DNA from: Rutstroemia sp. NJR-2017a BVV2
Lineage: Eukaryota; Ascomycota; Leotiomycetes; Helotiales; Rutstroemiaceae
Assembly: GCA_002946415.1 (NCBI GenBank)
Contig: NJPS01000039.1
Span: 462,606-526,605, forward strand
Reading direction: 5' to 3'
Length of the DNA: 64,000 nt
Position numbers and translations under genes: made by a program. Shown here in pieces: positions 33,916 to 43,729 of the stretch (within the stretch, counting starts at the first letter, position 1; each line of letters starts with the position of its first letter). The notes beneath the pieces were generated by a model, which searched no databases, had not been told where the DNA came from, and worked only from the letters and a program-made list of their open reading frames with translations.

Positions 33916-34033
33916 TGATCACTACGAGAACTCAAACTCGCACAACCTTGGCGTTTATCCCACTGCAACAGCATAACCAGCAGCATCGATATGATATCAG
34001 CACCACGCTCTAACCAACTGAGCTAAGCTTGTC
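33916..34033 (-). pseudogene. Decayed tRNA-Ile copy (intron-containing, anticodon changed)
   Basis: Reading the minus strand, about 37 nt covering the D arm and the 5' half of the anticodon arm match the intact tRNA-Ile at 29492 almost perfectly, and ACGCCAAGGT plus TCTCGTAGTGA match the 3' half. An intron-like insert sits at the same position. Decay signs: the acceptor 5' strand no longer pairs with the 3' strand, two bases are inserted in the T arm, the T loop reads TTTGAGT, and the anticodon is GAT (33998-33996) instead of AAT. Several changes are C to T (for example GACC to GATC), as expected from RIP or deamination. It is followed on its own strand by a T-run. Almost certainly not functional. 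Confidence 0.8.
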
Positions 34034-35176
34034 TCTATTTGTGTATTCCGACGTCGCCGGCGCAGCCAGTTGATCGGTTGGTTGGGGTTGGTTAGATAGC
34101 TGGGTTGATGTAGAGGGGTGGCTAAGTTAGGAGCCGTAAGCACAATTATTGTATGCACATACCAGAGCAAGCTGAGAACGATGCAATAATCCGAATCCAG
34201 AGCGCGTCGCATCGCATCGCAAACTGTACGAACTTCAAATCTTACATTCTATCGCGCGCCCTGGGCGATGATGAAGGGGGAAGCTTTGAAGTTAGTGAGT
34301 AGGAATCATGGCTCATAACGCTGCAGAAAGCCTTGAAGTCAGTAAGTAAGCAAGATATCGTGGCTCATACAATCCTTTGTGAAACCCCCAAAATATCAAA
34401 GCCTCCACAAACCATAAATCTAGATCCAATCAGTGACCAAATGTGTATGTGTAGGTAACATCAACATCTTTCTCTAATATATATCACGCACGAAACTTGG
34501 GTTGAGCCACCGACGGAATAACCAGCACCTCCAACCTCCAAATCCAAGTCCGTGCAACCTAAAACCCACCCACACAAGCAAAACCTGAGTCATCCGGCAG
34601 CACTGACTTACCTCCACCCTTCCACACCGGAGTTCGCTTACCCACCCTTACGCCGAAACACAACCAAGGAGAAGGAATAAGGCTGAGCGAGATTACCGTT
34701 ACACGCGTTTGCATGTGCGTTGGTGGAGGGCGTAGGGCAGTGGGAAAGGGATGGATGGGGTGAATGGGATGATGTATGTATGACTGTTTGTTGGTTTGAT
34801 CTACGGAGTATGGATGGAGGGAGGGATAGGTGGATGATGGATAGGGAGAGATGTATATATATAGAGAGAGGAGGGTGGATGGGTTTGCTTTATTCTTTTT
34901 GTTGGAGTATCAAGTCAACTCAAGTTAATTCGATTCAGTCAATATAAAAGTCAATTCACATCAAGTCAGCTCAAGTCTGCTCAAATCACCTCACCTCAAC
35001 CTCAATCCACTCAACTCAAACCTCAATCAAAGTCCAGTGATATATACAAATCAAACCGACTTTCCATCTATCCAGATATCTTACCAATCAAACTCAACAA
35101 CAACGAACAATATTACTTTCCTATCACCAATATAAACACAAACACAAACACGAGTATATCGAATACCTCAGTCAAA
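34034..35176. other. Upstream region of the 120-aa gene
   Basis: 1.1 kb without a supported gene. The last 250 bp (34900-35160) has repeated CAA/CTCA and TCAACTCAA-type simple runs and A/C-rich leader-like sequence typical of a fungal 5' UTR. Confidence 0.45.
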
Positions 35177-35941
35177 ATGCACGGTTTACCATCTATTCCC
35201 GCTTCTTGTGAGTGTTTACTTTTCTGTTTTTTTCGTCTATGTATATTATACACCACCTCATCTCATCCCCCGTCCTCTCCACCATCCCCATCCACTCTCC
35301 TCTCTCTCCTCTCTCCTCTCTCTCCTCTCTCCTCTCTCTCCTCTCTCTCCTCTCTCTCCTCTCTCTCCTCTCTCTCCTCTCTCCTCTCTCCACTCCCTTC
35401 TCCTCCCCCCCCCTCCTCTCCACCATCAACTAACTTCCCCTCCCACAGACTTCCCCAACGACAAACCCCCCACGATCTTCTCTCCCGCCTCACCCATCAC
35501 ACGACCCAGCAGCTCCCAGCCGCACCCCCCAACCGACGCCACCCCCTCCCTCTACAGCATCCAAACCACCCAAACCAGCACATCCACAACCTCCCTCCTC
35601 AAACACCCTCTCCGTAGCGTGAAGGCGAGGCTTCAGCGGTCTTCTTCTTCTTCTTCTCCTTCGAAGAAGCAAGCGCAAGGGAACCCGCAACACCAACAGA
35701 AAGCTCAACTCAAGAAGCTGGATAAAAGTGGTGAGTTTTTCTTCTTCTTCTTATCCTCCCTTTCTTCCCTATCCTCACTCCGCCCAAAACAAACACCTTA
35801 ATCCCGTTTCCCCAATCATCTTTCTTTTCCTTTCCTTTCCCACCCAAACCCCAAAAAGAAAAAAGTCAAGAAGACTAACACAACCCCCCAGCCCGCCAAT
35901 CCCTCACGAATACTTACGCCATAATAGCTTCGCTGAAGTGA
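35177..35941 (+). CDS. Uncharacterised 120-aa Ser/Pro-rich fungal protein
   Basis: Not recognised. Three exons, 35177-35207, 35449-35730 and 35892-35941, join in frame. The product starts MHGLPSIPASYFPNDKPPTI, has a Ser/Thr/Pro-rich middle (SPASPITRPSSSQPHPP), a basic segment LLKHPLRSVKARLQRSSSS with a six-serine run, and ends KKLDKSARQSLTNTYAIIA plus SLK. The C-terminal 22 residues, formed across the second splice, look helical and non-repetitive and are the most likely conserved part. The protein is predicted disordered and basic, with no signal peptide or membrane helix. Consistent splice sites and phase, and an A-rich Kozak-like TCAAAATGC context, support a real gene. The first intron is mostly CT microsatellite. 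Function unknown. Confidence 0.6.
35295..35395 (+). repeat. CTCTCTCCTCTC microsatellite within an intron
   Basis: About 100 bp of near-pure pyrimidine CT/CTCC units on the plus strand, inside the first intron of the 120-aa gene (35208-35448). It creates long spurious Leu/Ser and Arg/Glu frames on both strands. Confidence 0.85.
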
Positions 35942-36631
35942 TTTCCACACACACACACACACACACCAACGAACATACAAGTGCCCAAACGAGCGAAGCA
36001 AATCGACGCAAGAACCAACATCTGGAGGAACAGCATATGATACCTTGAATTGGGAAGACGGGGTTGCAGGCAGAGAGAGAGGGAGGAAGAGTATATCAAT
36101 ACGATAGGAGTTTTTTTTTTTCATTTTTTTTTTCATTCGGCTTTGGTGCCATGCCATAATGTCACACATCACGAACCTATTTTGAGGAAACGGAAAGGAA
36201 AGGGAAGGAAAAGGAGAAAGCATACATACGGTTATAATGATAATAGGGTTAAGCGAACAGATAGAGGCAGGTGTTTAGGCGTTCGGGAAATATCCATTTC
36301 CATATATATATATATATATATCTCTCTCTCCAGTTGATCCTCGGATGCGAAAAACAAGTCGAGGCATCCAATCATCGCATCTCACGAATCTGATATTTCT
36401 TTTCCTTTTAAAGTCGTTCTTTGGTTTGGATAGAGAGGAAGAAGAGATGTGAAGGTCTACTTACTTACTGGGTTTAGTTAATTGTTAGAACAAGTAGATC
36501 TGGAGCGGAAATGAGGAATTGAAGAGGGTTTTTTTGGATATTTCTTCTCTTCACTCTCATTCTTCCCCTTTCACTCTCTCACTCTTTCCCCCCCTCTCTT
36601 ACTCTTGCCTACCCTCTCCCCTCTCTCCTCA
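35942..36631. other. Convergent 3' intergenic region with microsatellites
   Basis: 690 bp between the 120-aa gene and ASK1 (convergent). Contains a (CA)n run at about 35946-35966, a (TA)n run at about 36303-36320 followed by (TC)n, and T-runs near 36110-36132. No gene seen. Confidence 0.6.
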
Positions 36632-38185
36632 CTAAAAACTATCATCAAAATCATCCCTCATAGCAACCACACTCGGACTATCACCCATCCCATCCGTATC
36701 ATCGAAACCTGCGCCAGCAGTCGTAAGGAGGTCTTCAACGATGCGTTTACTTGCTTCGCGTGCTGTGTGTGAAGGTTAGCTGGGGTTGTGTTTGGGGTGT
36801 GGTGTTGCTAACATATCAAAAGGGGGAAAGGGGGGAAAGGGGGAAAGGGGGGAAAGGGGGAAAGGGGGAAAATGGAGGGGAAAGAGAGCGGGAAATAACG
36901 AGGCGGAAAGGAAGGGCAAAAAAAAAGAGGTAGCAAAAAAGAACGGAAAAAACAGAGGGGCAAAAGAAGAAACAAAAAAACACACCAGGTGTTTGCAACA
37001 ACCTCGACTGCGGCAAAGAAAACTGAATAGTTTTCGGCGGACTCATCCCCAACTCCTTATAAATATCCTCCGCATCCTCATCACTATCACTCTCCCATGT
37101 AATCTCATCCTTCTCCTTCTCCTTCTCCTTCTTCGCCGACCTCGCAAAAATATCCCTCCCCTTCCCTTTCGCAGGCGTCTGCACACTCACACCGGGTGTA
37201 CGCGGCGCATTCGCTCGGTACGGTTGTCGCACCGGCGAGCTGAAGATATCGGCGTGCAGTTGCGGGGCTGCGACTGGGGGGGAGGATAATGGAGATTGGG
37301 CATCCCGCCAGGAGGGCTTGTGGAGGGGGGTTTTCTTGTCTTTGCGCGTGGTGAGGGGCGTTGCTTGGATGCGGTAGTTTTTGTCGAGGACGCGGTGGAG
37401 GAGGGGGTCTTTGGGTTTTTGTGCGGAGGGGAGTTGGTAGGAGGTGGGGTCGAAGGGGGAGGAGTCGAGTGAGGTTGACATATCGGGGATTCGTTGCTTG
37501 GCGCTGGGTGTACTGGGTAATTGCATGTCGTCCTCCTCGTCGTCTTCTTCCTCGTCTTCGAGATTTATGCCTTTGATTTCCTTCTTCAAGTCTTCGTATG
37601 GCGAGGAGAAATCTGCGTATTGCGGGGCCTTGTCTTTTGTGCTTCGTGGATGCGGTGCGCGAGGTGTACTTCCGCTAATCTCGTTGTCGTCCAGCATGGA
37701 GTCATCTTGATCATATGTATGTTGAGTGTTGTCTTCTGTTTGCAGCGTTTCTTCCCCCACATGGGACGCCGTGTATTCGTTTGTGTGATCATGCGATTGG
37801 GAATACGAAGCATCTTCCTCTTCTTCTCTTTCCTCTACACCAGACAAGGAGACGTTGGCGCTCGCTTCGAAAAATTGTTTCCAGAACTACCCCGCTATCA
37901 GTATATCTCTACTATATTTTGAGAATAACCACCCACTTTGGAACCCTCCCACACTGCTTTCGAGTGATCCGCATATTGCTCAACGATGGGTAGGATACTG
38001 GTGGTTACAATGCGATGCGCTCGACTGAAATTGTGGTCGATTTCTAAAATTATATGAGTACACACCGATAATTCATGGCGGGGGTTTAACATACCTTGGA
38101 GAGTCAGGGTGATGGATTGTTCTAGCTTTTCGAGCTCCTCAGTAAGTGAGAGAGGTCTGGCGGATGATGCACTAGCTCGGGACAT
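36632..38185 (-). CDS. ASK1: DASH/Dam1 kinetochore complex subunit Ask1
   Basis: Component of the ring-forming DASH complex that couples kinetochores to spindle microtubules in fungi. Four exons: 38185-38095, 38043-37937, 37886-36986 and 36762-36632, giving 409 aa. The N-terminal Ask1 domain is complete only after splicing: LSLTEELEKLEQSITLTLQE, then IDHNFSRAHRIVTTSILPIVEQY and FWKQFFEASANVS. The long middle is acidic and disordered, with several S/T-P sites (SSPFDP, QATPLTT, RTPGVSVQTP) of the kind phosphorylated by Cdk1 in yeast Ask1. The tail encoded by exon 4, PAREASKRIVEDLL ending DDFDDSF, is a second conserved block. Intron 3 (223 bp) contains a G3-6A3-type minisatellite. The family is fungus-specific. 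Confidence 0.92.
36821..36872 (+). repeat. GGGGGAAAG minisatellite in ASK1 intron 3
   Basis: Repeated GGGGGAAAG/GGGGGGAAAG units on the plus strand (pyrimidine on the transcribed ASK1 strand), lying within intron 36985-36763 just downstream in ASK1 sense of the open frame. Five or six units. Confidence 0.8.
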
Positions 38186-41041
38186 CTTGGGCAGGATTTA
38201 TTGAAGGTCTGGAATGTCGGCCGACTGTTTCAATCTGGGTGGAGGGGTTGACGCGAAGACGCGTAGCAGAGCGACGAATGGAGCATTATTTTGGATGCGA
38301 TCACGTGATGTGTACATTTGTACCTTTAGGACTTAACTTCAATTGGGCAGCTATAATTTCGTTGTATTCCGTTGATCTCAGAGGAGATTTTCGGCGTATC
38401 ATCAAAAACATATCCCTCTTCCCTCTTTCCGCGCATGCCAGCCACCATTCCCTACAAAGCGAGTCTTTATGCATGGTTGGGTACCAAGTATTTCCAAGGC
38501 TATTCCGCTCTCTCACTTAAGGTTATCGGCTAACCGGTGAGATTTTTCGGCCGACCGGTATCTTGTGCCATCAAAATTGGCATCTTCCCGGTCCTCATCT
38601 GCACTCAACCGTTCTCGACCTATCTACATGCCGTACTTAATTTGCTCCCGCTCCATTTTACCGCCAGCATCCCTTCCGTCGTGCAGAAATACAAAACATT
38701 TGAGAGAGAGAGCAGTTCCGTCCTCCCTTTTTTTACCCCAAGATATATTTAATCCCATCATCTGATCAGTGGTCGGTGATCAGCGCCAATCAGCAAGCTC
38801 GGACAGGGCTGGGCTGTTCCCCCGTCCCCTGGTCTTGTCGGAGGAAGAGTGGTTTGTACGAAGCATGGTCCGCACAGTAGGTAAGGTTACGAAATGGTCT
38901 GCGAAGTGTGTACAGTATGTATGGATTTAACTCCCCTGGTATTCCATAATCCCACAATCCCACATGTTCGCGATGCATTTGAATCCTCCTTGTTATTTGC
39001 AAGTACTGTGTAGTATAGTACCGGTGGAGTTGTGGTTTGTTTATGTTTGCCTTTTCATTGTTGAGATCTCCGTGGCAGGCCGAGGCGCGGATTGTGTGCT
39101 GGGTAGATACTTGATTGTGCATTGTACTGGACGCACTGGACGGACGTAATTGATTGAAAGAAAGATCCTTCGCTCCGGGCAAGTCTACCGAATCCTACTC
39201 CAATGCTCTAGCCCAGCCAATGTCCTCGGGGGAATTCAGAAGTCACAAGCTACGGAAGAAAAGATGACACAATGGATGGGAGAAGTTCTTACTTGCGTAC
39301 ATTTTTGCCATAAGGAAGTACAAGGTCCGTCCGGAGCGTGCTTGTACTTGTATGCGTATGCAGTGTGATAGGGATCAACCGTGCATAAGTCTCTCCTTAC
39401 TCCATCATCGCCAGGACTTTTGTGCAATTGCAGTTGGGTGGAGTCACTCGCCAAACTGCTATGCAGGAACTTTATATATTTTTGGAGCGATCCACGTCCA
39501 GGCGTTGAGCTTCTGAAGAGGGAGGGCTCCGTACGAAGTAGAGTAGATATTTGTAAAGCATTGCTTTCTCAGTCTTACTCCGTTACGTGTAGCAGCCGCG
39601 TTGCTTTTGCAGCGTCGTTACAAAATGTCTAAGACGCAGCCGTAGCCCTGAGAAGTGTACTTCGTAGAGTAAAGTGTAAGCCGGTAGAGCTGCGGCCCAT
39701 GATGTGCACAGGTGGGCGGAATGAATCAAACAACGGCTGCTACTCTCAAACATGCTACAGAAGGACCTGTCTCTTGTCCTTGTACACTGGGCAATCCGTG
39801 CTTGCGTCTCGTCTTTTCCTTTTCTGTTTACTCTGTACTAAAGTATGTCCAAGACAAGGGTCCCCTATCACCGGTGCACCTCTGCCTTTCATTGTGCAAT
39901 TGCCTATCCGTGCAATTGTTGCATTTGCATTTCCATTTACATGCGCCTCCCAATTATCTATCCGTGCAATTGCGTCGACCAGATGTCGGGAGCGTACAGA
40001 GACTGACTGTGGTTCGCTCGGCTCAATTCCACTCAATTGTTTGGCTGATCTTCAAACTCCATCCACCCCATCCACCCCATCCAACTTTGGCTTTTATCCT
40101 TTGTGCCCAATCAGCTGGAGAATCCATCCTCCACAGTCCTCTCTTCGTACTTGTATGGAAATGAACTTTTGGCCCCATGTAGACTTCCTCGCCTACTTTC
40201 CTTCTCTTCCTGATCCCACAAAATCATTCCAGCCAATTCCAGCTCAGCTCGCTATGGGGAACGTGAACCGTGAACCTTCGACACCCTGGCCCTTGCTCTC
40301 GCTCGCTCGTCCTCGTCCTTGTCCTTGTCACCGCGTGCATTCGTCGAGAAAAGAGAGAGAAGTCTTGTTTTGCTCCACATGCGAACTACTTCCTATTCCT
40401 ACACTCTACACTCTATTCTCGACTCTGTACGAGCCATTGTCCTTCCTTTCACGAGCCTCATACTTCTTCACGCTCACTACTTCACTACCTTCCATGCCCT
40501 CGCACTCCTTCCGCGGTGTTTGGTTTATATACTCTCGGCGCAATCATTCATTATCCACCTACGGTCAATCTTCTCACATATACCAATTCGTATAAACTGG
40601 ATTTCTTCTTGATGCCCTGTCGATATTCTCTACATCAGCTTCTATCTTCCCTACCCATCGCAAGCCATCGCCTTTAAACTACTTTCATAGGATATTTACC
40701 TCGACCATAAGAACTTCCAAGATTCACTGTTACCTCGCTCCACTTGAAGCTCAATCTCTTGACGAATTTCATTTTCACTCTCGCTGTTGAATCTGCCACA
40801 ATCCAGCGAATTATCTTCTGTAACGACATCAGAATTGAACCTCACACAATTACTTTATGATCTCTGCCATATAAGCAACTTTTCAACATTATCAGATTCA
40901 ATACTTGGAAAACAAGTCCTGGTCTCGCATATGAACGCGCTATAAAAGAAGGTTTCATGCAGTTTTTGACGAATTGACGGAAAGATTAGGTCCCTTCGAC
41001 CGAACCAAAGAGTGCTACCGCATTGGGTGGTAGCAAACAAG
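38186..41041. other. Long divergent upstream region between ASK1 and the PH-domain gene
   Basis: 2.9 kb. Several plus-strand frames occur (the longest, 298 codons, at 39699-40595), but they are pyrimidine/AT-rich, Ser/Leu/Cys-heavy, motif-free and overlap each other, so I read this as non-coding promoter and a long CT-rich 5' leader of the PH-domain gene. A 15-bp direct repeat CTATCCGTGCAATTG occurs near 39902 and 39958. Confidence 0.5.
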
Positions 41042-43729
41042 ATGTCCGCGACGGTGGGAATGAGCGCATTGAATGAGCGGGAGACGCCCAGTGAACTTTC
41101 ACCACAGCAATCTATATACGCTTCCAATCGCCGAATTCGTCCACCTCCGATCGATACTACAAGTGGGAGCGATGGCAGGGCACCTACAGGACAAAAGGTC
41201 CAACGGCGGGAATCCAAAGGCGGCCTTCGAGGGATGTTCACTCGGAACAAATCAGACAAAAATGCTGTATCTTCGCTTTCTGAAGAGCCCACATTAGCTT
41301 CGCCGGTAACATCACCGGTAACATCACCAATCTCACCGAGGTTGTTGAGTCCACTTGAGGACCGGCTTTTTCGAAATTTCAGCATTAGTAATGAACAATC
41401 CTCGCCGGTAACACCAGGCAGCGCGAAGCCAAACAGAACCCCTTCCCGCATAAACCTACGGTCGAAAGCAACCAAAGAAACCAAACCTACCACGAAAGCC
41501 GCCTCAAAACCAACCCCAAAATCGACGCCTTTCGAGCCACCGCCACTCTTCCAAAGTTATCCACAAGCCATTAAACATGCTCGATTGTCCGCCTCTACTC
41601 TGTCAGCAGACGCAGTACTTCGAATTGCTGGACACAAGAGAAGTAGCAGCGGAGTACCCGAAGACGCGACGGAAGCGACAGGTCAGGATCAAGGGAAAGC
41701 TGAGAAGAAACCTAGGAGCAAGCATCGAAGGCAACAATCAGGCTCGATTTCTCTGTCAAAATCAGATTGGACTGAAAAGATATTCGTTTTGGTGACATCA
41801 GGGTATCTTCTTCAATATTCTGGCGAAGGTAATTTTGACCGATTACCGGAGAAAATGCTGCAGCTAGGAAAAGAATCCGTGGCGTTTGCGTCAGACGTAA
41901 TTCCCGGGAAGCATTGGGTGTTACAAGTATCACAATCGATGAGCGCTGATGGGACACCTACAGCCGACTCTCGATCTCTGTTATCGCGGCTTGCCTTCAG
42001 GAATGCTGATTATAGGCGCGCGGCCACTAGTTTATTATTGGTCTTGGACAGTGCCGAAGAAATGGACTGTTGGATTGCAGTCTTGAGAAAAGAAATTGAG
42101 GCTCTTGGGGGAAAGAAGCAGGTTACAGAGACTGGAAGTGCAAAAGTGGTCGAAAAACCAGAACTAAACAGCCAACCAAGTCATCGATATCTCATACAAA
42201 AACCCTCGGATCAATCCAGTGCGCCTTGTTCGCCACGAAGTCCGTTTGATCGTAGGCCATCTTGGGCACCACACGACGGCATACAGGAAGAGGACGAAGA
42301 AAAAACTTCGCCTTTCTTACCTCAGCATGACAGGCTGGGAGTTTTCAACAGACCAGATACGGGGTGCGAATCGGTCACAAACAGTGCTAGCTCATATGAG
42401 CATTACCGGGATAGTATGAATAGATTATCTTATTGTTCTTCCGGACAACGAACTCGTGTTTCGTCCCCGGCTACATCGCCAACACGAGATAGCACCTCTA
42501 CGATGGACGAATTTCCGCCCCTATCTCTAGATACTGCACGACCTAGGCCCAATGCTTCCGAAATCAGTGAGCGTAGAAGATCAATACAAGTTCTTCAAGG
42601 CCTTCAAAATCCTATTTCTCAGATTGCAACACCACAGCAAATTTTACGAAACCCGTCTTATCCTCTACCTCCGAGACCCCTTCGAACTACTCCCTCAACT
42701 CCCAACTTCAGTGTCCCTGTTTCCTCTAGCAAGCGTTTCTCATCAAAGACCCCGACTCCGGAGAGTCCTTTGTTGCCCTCACTGATGACCTCAAATATCA
42801 CAGAAACACCAAAACGAAGTAAGAAGGGGCCCCCGACTGCACTTTCTGTGGCTCGACCGCTATCTCCAGTCATGGATACGGCATCACCAAAACGTGGTGC
42901 AGGCCTTGTACCTCCTTCAGAATCATCATTTCCGGCACCTTCACGGCGCAGAGCATCAGCTGTAGATATCCCGTCAGCTTCTAACTCGAGGACCGCCCGT
43001 TCTAATTCTAGATCCCCTTCCCAGCGACGAAGAGCATCAAGAGAAGCCAGGACCACACGACGAGTATCAAGTTTCATGCCTTCGCATGGTCTCGAAGTGC
43101 AAAAAGCTGACCTTCGTCGCCACTCCAGCTTGCAAACTTTCCGTCAACCCAGTCCGCCTATGGAATCGAACGGAGTTTGCGAATTCATCTTCCCACCCAC
43201 GATCCCTCTTTCCCCCAAACCATCTCAAGACGAAACATTCGAAAGCGTGCGCGAAACCGAATGGGAGCGCGACCCCCTCGCACTACCCCCTCTCCTGGAA
43301 CTCCCCCATCCAGATTCTCCTCCCCATCCCTCCCTCCGTCCACACAGCATGGTCCTTACCCCGCCAGACGGTCCCGCAACCGTGCTCAAAACCGACAAAC
43401 TAAGCGTCCGCGCTACATCACCGCGCCCACCCCGCCACCGACCAACCTCAACGCTGGGCCCCGCTCTTCACTATAAATCCAGCTACCAATCCGACACCGG
43501 ACCTCCGCGCTCGAAAAACGGTCGCGGCGTCACCAATAGACGCAGTATGCCGGTCCTAATGCACGGCGCTCCACCCGCTCCACCACCCAATTGTGCTCTT
43601 CCGCCTTTACCGGCTGGACGTGCTGCGAGTCCTTTGCCTGTAGCGCGCAACAATGCGTTGACGGGGATTAGGATTAAGAGTCCGGAGCCAGGGGCGGTAG
43701 GGAGGGATGTGGGGATTAAGGTTTATTGA
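41042..43729 (+). CDS. PH-domain protein with long disordered Ser/Pro-rich regions
   Basis: One frame of 895 aa. The start at 41042 (MSATVGMSALNERE) was chosen over an in-frame ATG 30 bp upstream because of its ACAAGATG context and the more usual N-terminus. Residues about 225-350 form a pleckstrin-homology domain: SKSDWTEKIFVLVTSGYLLQ, then VIPGKHWVLQVSQS and LLLVLDSAEEMDCWIAVLRK, where the Trp in the last helix is the domain hallmark. The rest is disordered and rich in SP/TP and SPATSPTRDS-type motifs. Such architecture suggests a lipid- or cortex-associated regulatory adaptor and phosphoprotein. I do not recognise a named orthologue; membrane binding is inferred from the domain only. Confidence 0.85.
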   Translation: MSATVGMSALNERETPSELSPQQSIYASNRRIRPPPIDTTSGSDGRAPTGQKVQRRESKGGLRGMFTRNKSDKNAVSSLSEEPTLASPVTSPVTSPISPRLLSPLEDRLFRNFSISNEQSSPVTPGSAKPNRTPSRINLRSKATKETKPTTKAASKPTPKSTPFEPPPLFQSYPQAIKHARLSASTLSADAVLRIAGHKRSSSGVPEDATEATGQDQGKAEKKPRSKHRRQQSGSISLSKSDWTEKIFVLVTSGYLLQYSGEGNFDRLPEKMLQLGKESVAFASDVIPGKHWVLQVSQSMSADGTPTADSRSLLSRLAFRNADYRRAATSLLLVLDSAEEMDCWIAVLRKEIEALGGKKQVTETGSAKVVEKPELNSQPSHRYLIQKPSDQSSAPCSPRSPFDRRPSWAPHDGIQEEDEEKTSPFLPQHDRLGVFNRPDTGCESVTNSASSYEHYRDSMNRLSYCSSGQRTRVSSPATSPTRDSTSTMDEFPPLSLDTARPRPNASEISERRRSIQVLQGLQNPISQIATPQQILRNPSYPLPPRPLRTTPSTPNFSVPVSSSKRFSSKTPTPESPLLPSLMTSNITETPKRSKKGPPTALSVARPLSPVMDTASPKRGAGLVPPSESSFPAPSRRRASAVDIPSASNSRTARSNSRSPSQRRRASREARTTRRVSSFMPSHGLEVQKADLRRHSSLQTFRQPSPPMESNGVCEFIFPPTIPLSPKPSQDETFESVRETEWERDPLALPPLLELPHPDSPPHPSLRPHSMVLTPPDGPATVLKTDKLSVRATSPRPPRHRPTSTLGPALHYKSSYQSDTGPPRSKNGRGVTNRRSMPVLMHGAPPAPPPNCALPPLPAGRAASPLPVARNNALTGIRIKSPEPGAVGRDVGIKVY

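Noticed and set aside
33916..34033. Functional tRNA with anticodon GAT
   Set aside because: The acceptor stem does not pair and the T arm has extra bases; eukaryotes read these Ile codons with AAT/TAT tRNAs.
35193..35801. Several open frames made of Leu/Ser, Pro/Ser or Arg/Glu runs
   Set aside because: They are translations of the CT microsatellite in the first intron of the 120-aa gene and its surroundings.
39699..40595. 298-codon plus-strand open frame upstream of the PH-domain gene
   Set aside because: Composition follows a pyrimidine-rich leader, the product is Ser/Leu/Cys/Pro-heavy without any motif, and two other frames over the same DNA are equally open. Most likely 5' leader or promoter.
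41012..41041. Upstream in-frame ATG for the PH-domain protein (adds 10 residues)
   Set aside because: The second ATG at 41042 has better context and gives a more typical N-terminus; the first cannot be excluded without transcript data.
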